Shown piece after piece: positions 58,401-64,000 of a stretch of 64,000 bases of DNA. This stretch comes from Micromonospora violae (GTDB lineage Bacteria; Actinomycetota; Actinomycetes; Mycobacteriales; Micromonosporaceae). The stretch lies in NCBI RefSeq assembly GCF_004217135.1, contig NZ_SHKK01000001.1:3472001-3536000 (forward strand). Direction: 5' to 3'. The notes beneath the pieces are model-generated. The model saw nothing but the letters and a program-made list of their open reading frames with translations, did not search any database and was not told the DNA's origin. Made by a program: the position numbers and the translations under genes. The number at the start of each line of letters is the position of its first letter. Position 1 is the first letter of the stretch.

Positions 58401-61017
58401 TGCCGTCGGCCCGCCGGTAGTGCAGCACGGCGGTGCCCTCCTCGACCGGCGGGTCCTGGGCACCGGTGGCCGCCTGTCGGCTCGGGTAGATCGCCGGGTC
58501 GCCCTGCTTGAGCCAGATCTCGCCGGTCTGGGTGACGTCGATGCTGCGGTCCTGGGCGACGTCCTTGTTGCCGTCGGAGTCGACCACCAGGAAGCTCACC
58601 GACGTCGCGCCGGGCTTGAGTTTCACCCAGGCGAACCGGCCGTAGGAGTCCTCCCCGGCGAACGGCTGCCCCTTCGGCCACTCGGTGACGTACGCCGGGT
58701 CGATGTCTCCCCAGGCGTACAACGCCCAGTCGTCGTACCCGCCGGCGGGGCGCTGGTAGTGCACCACCGCCCATTCCCGGGAGCTGCCCTGGGCCGGGGT
58801 GCCCACCACGGCGGCGGACCGGGCGGTGGCGGTACGACCCCGACCGTCGCGGACCACCGCCTTGTACTCGACCCGGACACCGCCGGCCAGGCCGGTCAGG
58901 TCGTGCTGCACGGTGTACGGGGCGTGGTCGGCGCTGCCCAGCAGCGTCCACCGGCCGCCGGCTACCCGGGCGGCGACGGTGACGGTGGCGAGCGGGTCGC
59001 CGGTCACCCGGGCGTTGACCGCCGCGCGGGTGGCGACGGGTGCGCCCGGGTCGGGGCTGGTGATGGTGATGGTCGGCTTGTCGGCCGCCGCAGCGATGGG
59101 GGTACCGGCCCGGTACACCACCGCCGACAGCGGCGGCACGGTGAGGGCCAGCTCGCCGTCACCGTTGGCCCGCGCGGTCGTCGGGGCCGGGGGCGCACCG
59201 GCGTCGCCGTTCGAGCCGCCGTAGATGCCGGTGAAGGTGGCGCCGGCCGACCAGGTGTCCACGGTGACAGTCTGCGCCGTGTCGGCGTTGTTCACGGCCA
59301 CCACGTACTCGATGCGGTCGGCCGGGGCGATCCGGGAGGCGGCGAAGACCCCGGGCCCGTCGGCCGCGTACCGGGTGACCTGCACACCGTCGCGCAGCGC
59401 GGGGTGCGCCTGGCGCAGCCGGCCCAGGTCGGCGATGGTCCGGTACAGCGGGTGGGTCGGGTCGAACTGGTCGCTGGCGTGGGTGCGGTCGGTGCCGAGC
59501 AGGTCGTCGTCGAGGTAGTCGGGCACCTTTGAGGCGAACATGTCCTGGCGGGCGTCCTTGTCGCCGCCCGGGCCGGTGAAGCCCTGTTCGTCGCCGGAGT
59601 AGACCACCGGCTGGCCACGGGTCAGGAACATCAACTGGTGGGCGAGTTGGTCGCGGCGCAGGTGACTGGCCGGGTCGGTGCCGCCACCGGCGATGAACGA
59701 GCCGATCCGGCCCATGTCGTGGTTGCCGAGGAAGGTGGTCAACCGGCCCGCGTCGGTGTCGCGTGCCGCGTAGAGGTCGTCGCGCGCGTACACGTCGGCG
59801 AGCGCCTTCGCCGAGCCGGCGCCGGCGGTGAAGCCCCGCGCGGCCTCCTGGAAGGCGAAGTCGAGGGTGGCCGGCAGACCGCCCCGCCGGACATAGCTGG
59901 AGCTGATCTCCGGGTCGGCGCTGTACACCTCGCCGAACATGAAGAAGTCCTTCTTGCCGGCCTTCTCGGCGGCCCGTTCGATGCCCTGGCTGAACTGCGG
60001 CCAGAAGTCCATGTTGACGTGTTTCACGGTGTCCAGCCGGAACCCGTCGACGCCGGTCGCGCCGATCCAGTCCCCGTACGCCTTGGTCAGCCCCTGGACC
60101 ACCTCGGGACGTTCGGTCCACAGGTCGTCGAGGCCGAAGAAGTCGCCGTACTCGCTGTTCTCGCCGGCGAAGGTGGAGTCACCGCGGTTGTGGTACATGG
60201 TGGCGTCGTTGAGCCAGGCCGGGACCTTGACGCTGGCGTCCTTCGGCTCGGCGAACGTCGGCGTGTACGGGAAGGACTCCTTGTTGACCGGCGGGAACGG
60301 GCGGCTGCCGTCGGCGTGGTTGCGGTCCTCGAACGCACGGCCCTGCGCGTCGGTGTACGGCGAGGTCGCCTTGTCCACGTACGCGTACGTGTTCTCGGCG
60401 TACTTGATGACGTCGGCGGTGTGGTTGACGATCACATCGAGGTAGATCTTGATGCCACGCTGGTGGGCGAGCTTGACCAGCCGTTTCATCTCCTCCATGG
60501 TGCCGAAGTGCGGGTCCACCTGGGTGAAGTCGGTGATCCAGTACCCGTGGTAGCCGGCCGAGATGTCGTTGCCGGCCCCCTGCACCGGCCGGTTCTTGAA
60601 GATCGGGGCGAGCCAGATGGCGGTGGTGCCCATCCCCTGGATGTAGTCCAACTTGTCGATGACGCCCCTGAGGTCGCCGCCGTGGTAGAAGCCTTTGTCG
60701 GTGGGGTCGAGGCCGGTCCGCAGCCGGTCGCCGCTGAGGCCGCCCCGGTCGTTGCGGGGGTCACCGTTGGCGAACCGGTCCGGCAGAACGAAGTAGAACT
60801 GCTCAGCGCGGGCGGAGTTGTCGCCTGCTTTCAGCAGCGCCTCGGCGGTGGGTTCGGTACGCCACTGGGTCGCACCACCGGCGGCGGGTGGGGTGCCATC
60901 GGAGGGTCGGGGGTTCGCGGCGGCGGGGTGCACGGCGACCGGGGCGCCGACGAGCGTGACGGTGAGCAGGGAGGCAAGGGCCAGCAGGGCGGTGCGCGGT
61001 ATCGGCGGGGGTTTCAT
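55492..61017 (-). CDS. Secreted alpha-amylase/pullulanase fusion
   Basis: 1841 residues from ATG 61017 (GAGGAAGG upstream). Signal peptide ~1-34. First GH13 domain (~70-560) with nucleophile D329 ([10 protein letters not shown]), acid E363 (MFGEVYS) and H433-D434 (GNHDMG), followed by its C-terminal beta domain. Then an Ig-like linker, two PUD/CBM41-type domains ([34 protein letters not shown]) and a pullulanase-type GH13 domain with [19 protein letters not shown]1437 ([11 protein letters not shown]), E1474 (YGEGWNFGE) and D1607 (AHDNE). It should cut both alpha-1,4 and alpha-1,6 bonds of starch, glycogen or pullulan outside the cell. Confidence 0.94.
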   Translation of the reverse strand: MKPPPIPRTALLALASLLTVTLVGAPVAVHPAAANPRPSDGTPPAAGGATQWRTEPTAEALLKAGDNSARAEQFYFVLPDRFANGDPRNDRGGLSGDRLRTGLDPTDKGFYHGGDLRGVIDKLDYIQGMGTTAIWLAPIFKNRPVQGAGNDISAGYHGYWITDFTQVDPHFGTMEEMKRLVKLAHQRGIKIYLDVIVNHTADVIKYAENTYAYVDKATSPYTDAQGRAFEDRNHADGSRPFPPVNKESFPYTPTFAEPKDASVKVPAWLNDATMYHNRGDSTFAGENSEYGDFFGLDDLWTERPEVVQGLTKAYGDWIGATGVDGFRLDTVKHVNMDFWPQFSQGIERAAEKAGKKDFFMFGEVYSADPEISSSYVRRGGLPATLDFAFQEAARGFTAGAGSAKALADVYARDDLYAARDTDAGRLTTFLGNHDMGRIGSFIAGGGTDPASHLRRDQLAHQLMFLTRGQPVVYSGDEQGFTGPGGDKDARQDMFASKVPDYLDDDLLGTDRTHASDQFDPTHPLYRTIADLGRLRQAHPALRDGVQVTRYAADGPGVFAASRIAPADRIEYVVAVNNADTAQTVTVDTWSAGATFTGIYGGSNGDAGAPPAPTTARANGDGELALTVPPLSAVVYRAGTPIAAAADKPTITITSPDPGAPVATRAAVNARVTGDPLATVTVAARVAGGRWTLLGSADHAPYTVQHDLTGLAGGVRVEYKAVVRDGRGRTATARSAAVVGTPAQGSSREWAVVHYQRPAGGYDDWALYAWGDIDPAYVTEWPKGQPFAGEDSYGRFAWVKLKPGATSVSFLVVDSDGNKDVAQDRSIDVTQTGEIWLKQGDPAIYPSRQAATGAQDPPVEEGTAVLHYRRADGNYDGWGLHLWDGAANPTEWSAPLRPSAVDAFGAVFRVPLAAGATGLNYIIHQGDTKDLPDDQRLDFASAGREVWLLAATPGRLLPSMASTASGDTDISKQKAHWIDRSTVAWQTPPTDSKTYALVAAPTGGVSVVDGELTGTYTTMPLRAQRNGLTEAQRDRFPHLWSYRSFALDTADLAKVPAALRGQVLVTERDAEGALLAATGVQLPGVLDDVYSRAADATLGPTFVGRTPSLALWAPTARTVRLQLFATPTAAPKTVPMRRDDRTGVWSVRGDHTWTGAFYRYEVTAWQPATQQMVTASVTDPYSVALAADSTHSQLVDLSDPKLAPPGWRTLRKPAPVPPAKAQITELSVRDFSIADDTVPAQRRGTFLAFTDPGTAGMTHLRALGDAGVTHLHLLPAFDFATIPERRADQRQPACDLAALPPDSAEQQKCVAAVAETDGYNWGYDPLHYTVPEGGYAVDPAGAARTTEFRRMVAGVNDAGLRVVMDVVYNHTSAAGADAKSVLDQIVPGYYHRLLEDGTVANSTCCANTAPEHAMMGKLVVDSLVTWARQYKVDGFRFDLMGHHPKANILAVRAALDRLTVARDGVDGRSILLYGEGWNFGEVANDARFVQATQANMAGTGIGTFNDRLRDAVRGGGPFDANPRVQGFASGLYTDPNGDAVNGSPAEQKARLLHAHDLLKVGLTGNLRDYRFTDTAGRQVTGAQVDYNGSPAGYTATPGEAITYADAHDNEILYDALAYKLPQATTAADRSRMQVLALGTVVLGQGTGFVTAGTERLRSKSLDRNSYNSGDWFNQIRWGCARGNGFGAGLPPAPDNEDKWSYAKPLLADPVLVPDCAAINTTDARYAELLRIRASSPVFGLATAEQVQQRVAFPLAGAQETPGVLTMTLDARGLGGPWKSVTVVFNGTPSAATQTVTGLRGADVALHPVLVDSADPVLRSASFDRATGTFTVPARSVAVFVQK

Positions 61018-61058
61018 CGACGCCTTCCTCTGGTCGCTGATGGCCGCACGCTAACCCT

Positions 61059-61110
61059 TGCCGAAACATTCTGCAATAGTTTGCAAACAGGGTCGCAACG
61101 CAGCAGCAAC
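61059..61110 (-). promoter_or_regulatory. Candidate LacI/MalR-type operator upstream of the pullulanase gene
   Basis: The palindrome GTTTGCAAAC (61079-61088) lies 62 bases upstream of the start, with a TTGCA half-site in CTATTGCAGAATG beside it and TTGCGCAA just further up. TTGCAA-type sites are typical of LacI-family maltose regulators in actinobacteria. No regulator gene is nearby, so the assignment rests on motif and position. Confidence 0.4.
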
Positions 61111-61126
61111 CTTGCGCAAGTGCCGG

Positions 61127-61819
61127 TCAGAGCCCGGTGCAGCGCACCCCGTCCACAGTGCACTCCCGGGGCGTGTGGGACGCCCGCTCCAGGTGGAAGC
61201 GCAACGACACCGAACCGCCCGGCGACACCTCAACCCCACTGACGTAGGTGAAACCACCATCGAACTGGCGGACCGTCCCCTGCGGCACACCCTCCACCCA
61301 GGCGGTCACCAGCCGCCCACCGGAGAAGTCCAACCACACCGTCCAACCACGACTGCGGGCCGACCCGTTGACCATCGACACCTCGCCGATGAAACCCCCG
61401 TCGAAGCTCTGCACCACCCGGTACCGCCCGGTCATCGCCGGCTGCCCCGAGGCCGCCCGACTCGGCGACCGCGTCGCCGTCGGCTTCGTGATCGGACCGA
61501 CCGTCGGGGCCGCCGACGGTGAACCCGACCCGGGCGCGGTGCTCGGCGGCAGCCCGCTCGCCCGCCCGGACAACCCCGGCACCACCGGAGCAGGAGACGG
61601 CGCCGACGTGGGCGCGCTCGGCGCCGCCACCGCGGACGGCAGCGGCAACGCCGGCGGCTGCGCGCCGTCCGGCGCAGGGCTACGTCCCCGGTACGCGCCC
61701 AGGGCCACGAAGAGCAGAACCACCATCACGACGACACCGGCGCCCACCACGATCCAGGGCGACGTGGCGATCGCGACCGGACCGTTCGGCGGACGCGAAG
61801 CACGGCGGATGCCGGACAT
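61127..61819 (-). CDS. Membrane-anchored protein with CBM2-like domain, 1
   Basis: 230 residues from ATG 61819 with GAGGGAGG upstream. One membrane helix (about residues 20-42), a Pro/Ala/Ser linker to ~125, and a C-terminal beta-sandwich (YRVVQSFDGGFIGEVSMVNG, GWTVWLDFSGG, GVEVSPGGSVSLRFHLERAS) ending in a Cys pair (ECTVDGVRC). Shape and order resemble cellulose-binding family 2, but the usual exposed Trp triad is mostly missing, so binding is uncertain. Oriented to display the domain outside. A related gene lies upstream. Confidence 0.75.
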   Translation of the reverse strand: MSGIRRASRPPNGPVAIATSPWIVVGAGVVVMVVLLFVALGAYRGRSPAPDGAQPPALPLPSAVAAPSAPTSAPSPAPVVPGLSGRASGLPPSTAPGSGSPSAAPTVGPITKPTATRSPSRAASGQPAMTGRYRVVQSFDGGFIGEVSMVNGSARSRGWTVWLDFSGGRLVTAWVEGVPQGTVRQFDGGFTYVSGVEVSPGGSVSLRFHLERASHTPRECTVDGVRCTGL

Positions 61820-61908
61820 GTACCTCCCTCAGCGGACCGTCCGCGCAGCGTAGCGATCGGCGGCCCGGGCCGGAAAGCCTGGCGGCGCAACGCTGGCCCG
61901 GCCCCAGG

Positions 61909-62592
61909 TCAACCGATCCGGCAGTCGACCCCGTTGATCGTGCACGTGAGCGGTCGCTGCGCCGACTCGCCCCAGCCGACGCGCAGCCGCACCGTCCGGG
62001 AGTCACCCGGATTCAGCGAACGGGTGCCGCGCAACACGAACTCCCCGTTCCCCCGCCCGCGCACCGAGACGCCCGAGTCATCACCCACGCGCAGCGCCCA
62101 CGTGTCGTCGTCGAACGCCAACTCCACCTGCCAGTCCACCGACCGACTCGACTTGTTGACCACCGACAGCACCGCCGCGTCCCCGTTGTAGCCGTTCGTA
62201 CCGACCTGGTAGCGGGCGCTGACCGTGTCGTCCGCCGACGCCGTCGTCGGGGCCGTCAGGACGCTCGTCCGCCCCGGTGTCGGCGAGCCGGTCCCGGTGG
62301 CCCGCGGCGACGGCGTCCGACCACTGCGCGATGGTCGCGGAGACACCGAGCGCCGCTCCACACCGGCCGGGGTCGGCCCACCGGTGGTCGACGCGCCGGC
62401 CGGCACGGTCGGCAGGAACGCCGGAGGCGCGGCCTGCGGCGCGGCGTCCCGCTCCCTGGTCCGAAACGACAACAGCGCAACCACCAGGAGCACCACGAGC
62501 AAACCCACACCGAGCAGCACCACGATCCACGGCACCGATGCCAACACCCGCACCGCCCGCGAATCTGCCGCACCGTCCGGCCGCACCGCCAT
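61909..62592 (-). CDS. Membrane-anchored protein with CBM2-like domain, 2
   Basis: 227 residues from ATG 62592 with GAGGGGAG upstream. Same layout as its neighbour: one helix (about 18-43), Pro/Thr/Ser linker, C-terminal domain YQVGTNGYNGDAAVLSVVNK ... WQVELAFDDDTWALRVGDDS ... LNPGDSRTVRLRVGW ending in LTCTINGVDCRIG with two Cys. Diverged paralog; only ~89 bases separate the genes, so one operon is likely. Surface display next to an amylopullulanase fits a polysaccharide role, but that is inference. Confidence 0.73.
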   Translation of the reverse strand: MAVRPDGAADSRAVRVLASVPWIVVLLGVGLLVVLLVVALLSFRTRERDAAPQAAPPAFLPTVPAGASTTGGPTPAGVERRSVSPRPSRSGRTPSPRATGTGSPTPGRTSVLTAPTTASADDTVSARYQVGTNGYNGDAAVLSVVNKSSRSVDWQVELAFDDDTWALRVGDDSGVSVRGRGNGEFVLRGTRSLNPGDSRTVRLRVGWGESAQRPLTCTINGVDCRIG

Positions 62593-62690
62593 CAGGTCTC
62601 CCCTCGTCCCGCACCGACGCGACAGCGTAGCCAGCGCCGCACGGTCCGGAAACCGGGCGGGTACGGATCGAGCCGACCGGCCCCGGTCGG

Positions 62691-63080
62691 TCAGCCCGTC
62701 CGGACGACCGTGCAGATCAGTGGCCCGTCATCCGAGGTGCGCAGCAGATAGCGGTACCGCTCACCCGGCACCGCCTGCCCCCGACTGTCCAGGAACTCCC
62801 ACTCCACCGCCACCATCGTCAACAGGGCGGACAACGGCTGCACCTCCTCCATCCGGGCGTGGGCGGCGACCAACTCCCGGTCCTGGTAGTCCGGCGCGGC
62901 GCCCACGAAGGACAGCGCCACCGCCGCCGCGGACGTGAACGAGAAGCTGTAGGTGTCGGCCACCACCAACCCTGGCAGGGCGTAACAGCCGGCGATGGCC
63001 GGCAGGTCGCCGGAGGTCAACGCCACGCCGTACCGGTCGAAGAAGTCGGCCAACGTCTCAAGGTCCGTGGAGGCGGTCAC
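62691..63080 (-). CDS. SnoaL-like/NTF2-fold hypothetical protein
   Basis: 129 residues from GTG 63080. The pattern LADFFDRYGVALTSGDLPAI followed by AGCYALPGLVVADTYSFSF, a helix with DRELVAAHARMEEVQPL, and strands LTMVAVEWEFLDSRGQAV and RYRYLLRTSDDGPLICTVVR is that of the NTF2-like/SnoaL fold, often small isomerases or ligand pockets. No catalytic residues can be named. Separated from neighbours by short gaps on the same strand; function unknown. Confidence 0.72.
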   Translation of the reverse strand: MTASTDLETLADFFDRYGVALTSGDLPAIAGCYALPGLVVADTYSFSFTSAAAVALSFVGAAPDYQDRELVAAHARMEEVQPLSALLTMVAVEWEFLDSRGQAVPGERYRYLLRTSDDGPLICTVVRTG

Positions 63081-63117
63081 GGCCCCAGCAATTGCCGGTC
63101 ACCGCTGCGGTCAAACC

Positions 63118-63816
63118 TCAGCGCGCCGGCACCCGCACCTCGATCTCCGCACCCAACCGCGCATCGGCGGCCAGGCCGAGGTCGTCACCGCTCCAGAACC
63201 GCCCCGGGTCATACCAGTTCGGACGCCGGCCCGCCGGCAGTAACCCCATGGCCTCATAGGTCACCGCCACCACCTCGGCGCAGTACGCCGTCTCCAACGC
63301 CCGGTCCCGCTCCCCCGCCGATCCGGCCGGGCTGGCGGGCCTGGTGGGTCTGGTGGGGCGCGCCAGCGCGGACAGCCGGCCGGGGCGCGGCAGCGTCGGC
63401 ACCCGACCCCGCACCCAGCGCCACGCCAACTGCGCGGTCGACGGGAACGGCGTACCGTCCAACCGCGCGATCGTCCGCAGCACCGCCCGCTCCATCTCCC
63501 CGTCGGCAGGTGGGTCGAGCTGACGCAGCCAGGCCCGCTGGCCGTACCGGTTGGCCCAGACGCAGACCGCGTCCCGCAGGTCGTGCAGCTGGACACCGCG
63601 CTGGTGGGTGCCCGACCACAGGTCCGGCAACGACCTGCCCAACTCCGCGTGCCACATCAACGGCGGCATGTCGTCCAACACCACCGCCATCCCCACGTGG
63701 TTCACCGGGCTGTTGGTGGTGAACTGGATCGCCCGGTCCGGCACGCTGCGGCCCCGGAACACCCACACGTCACCGGTGCGGGTCACCTCGACGGCCTCAT
63801 CCAGGCTGATGCTCAT
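63118..63816 (-). CDS. Permuted papain-like (NlpC/P60-type, YiiX-like) protein
   Basis: 232 residues from ATG 63816. Early GDVWVFRG and NHVGMAVVLDDMPPLMWHAE supply the His/Asp side, and a late ETAYCAEVVAVTYEAMGLL the Cys, the order of circularly permuted NlpC/P60 enzymes such as YiiX. Members hydrolyse amide or thioester bonds in lipids or peptides. No signal peptide, so cytoplasmic. A Pro/Arg/Thr-rich loop (RPTRPTRPASPAGSAG) is inserted near residue 160. Divergent from the gene at the right edge. Confidence 0.72.
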   Translation of the reverse strand: MSISLDEAVEVTRTGDVWVFRGRSVPDRAIQFTTNSPVNHVGMAVVLDDMPPLMWHAELGRSLPDLWSGTHQRGVQLHDLRDAVCVWANRYGQRAWLRQLDPPADGEMERAVLRTIARLDGTPFPSTAQLAWRWVRGRVPTLPRPGRLSALARPTRPTRPASPAGSAGERDRALETAYCAEVVAVTYEAMGLLPAGRRPNWYDPGRFWSGDDLGLAADARLGAEIEVRVPAR

Positions 63817-63835
63817 GAGGGTTTAGCCTAGGCCG

Positions 63836-64000
63836 ATGCGGCAACGAATGCGGTGGTGGAAGGTCCTCGGGCTGGCCGGTCTCGCCGGCGTCGCGGCCAC
63901 CGGCGTGGTCATCGCGCGGGCCGAACGGCGTCGACGCGCGTATACCCCGGAGGAGATCCGGCAGCGGTTGCTGGAGCGGCACGCCCAGTCCGGCGATGCC
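63836..64000 (+). CDS. N-terminal part of a membrane-anchored protein, cut by the window
   Basis: ATG 63836 opens 55 codons to the right edge: RQRMRWWKVLGLAGLAGVAA then TGVVIARAERRRRAYTPEEI. One membrane helix with basic residues on both sides, then a cytosolic helix. The rest is outside the window, so no function can be given. Confidence 0.65.
   Translation, partial: MRQRMRWWKVLGLAGLAGVAATGVVIARAERRRRAYTPEEIRQRLLERHAQSGDA

Noticed and set aside
56692..59532. 946-codon frame opposite the pullulanase
   Set aside because: Antisense shadow; composition is low-complexity V/R/G/H and the true gene on the other strand has full catalytic motifs.

Overview
The window is one 64 kb stretch of very GC-rich actinobacterial chromosome. 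I infer Micromonosporaceae, most likely Micromonospora. Support: GTG starts are common, the gene order fabG-fabI-hemH is the actinobacterial one, secreted CBM2-type polysaccharide enzymes are present, and the peptidoglycan pair MurD2/MurL is encoded. I see no rRNA, tRNA, CRISPR array, phage or plasmid backbone; most of the window is ordinary core genome.

Layout, left to right. 1-3.1 kb: a truncated NB-ARC/TPR ATPase and a small membrane protein. 3.1-5.9 kb: divergent murD2 and murL, the alternative route to D-glutamate in peptidoglycan. 6-9.3 kb: a PucR-type regulator and a Tat-exported serine hydrolase. 9.4-13.7 kb: argG behind a probable ARG box, a SPOUT rRNA/tRNA methyltransferase and a pyruvate-oxidase-like ThDP enzyme. 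13.9-23.3 kb: a class A penicillin-binding protein, a membrane protein, an NfeD/SPFH pair, a second serine hydrolase, a DUF3097 protein, an unknown protein and the HAD phosphatase that ends the next operon. 22.5-26 kb: fabG-fabI-hemH-HAD. 26-30.5 kb: a DesK/NarL two-component system, a secreted alpha/beta hydrolase, an acyltransferase-3 membrane protein and a short region with hairpins and one or two tiny ORFs. 30.5-36.3 kb: moxR-DUF58-VWA and, divergently, a small zinc-type protein with two bacterial-PH membrane proteins. 36.4-42.8 kb: PAP2-family protein, hot-dog thioesterase, MBL hydrolase, PfkB kinase, XdhC-like protein and a secreted LPMO with CBM2. 42.9-46.4 kb: asnB and aminopeptidase P, divergent. 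46.4-51.6 kb: gene-free repeats followed by an IS21-family element with an ISL3-family element inserted in its right end. 51.6-55.4 kb: two paralogous secreted beta-helix proteins sharing an upstream regulatory block. 55.5-64 kb: an 1841-residue alpha-amylase/pullulanase, two membrane-anchored proteins with CBM-like domains, two small proteins and a truncated membrane protein.

The most unusual signal is not a gene. At least nine intergenic palindromes, all beginning and ending in TGATC or CGATC, are scattered through the window. Arms are 16-26 bp; in four copies the loop is exactly 33 nt, with loop sequence partly conserved between copies. Most lie between convergent genes, inside a symmetric C-rich/palindrome/G-rich setting. 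A tenth, perfect 24-bp palindrome of similar build has a different sequence. I read these as a dispersed, probably mobile or maintained repeat family that may double as a bidirectional terminator; whether it has been described I cannot tell from sequence alone.
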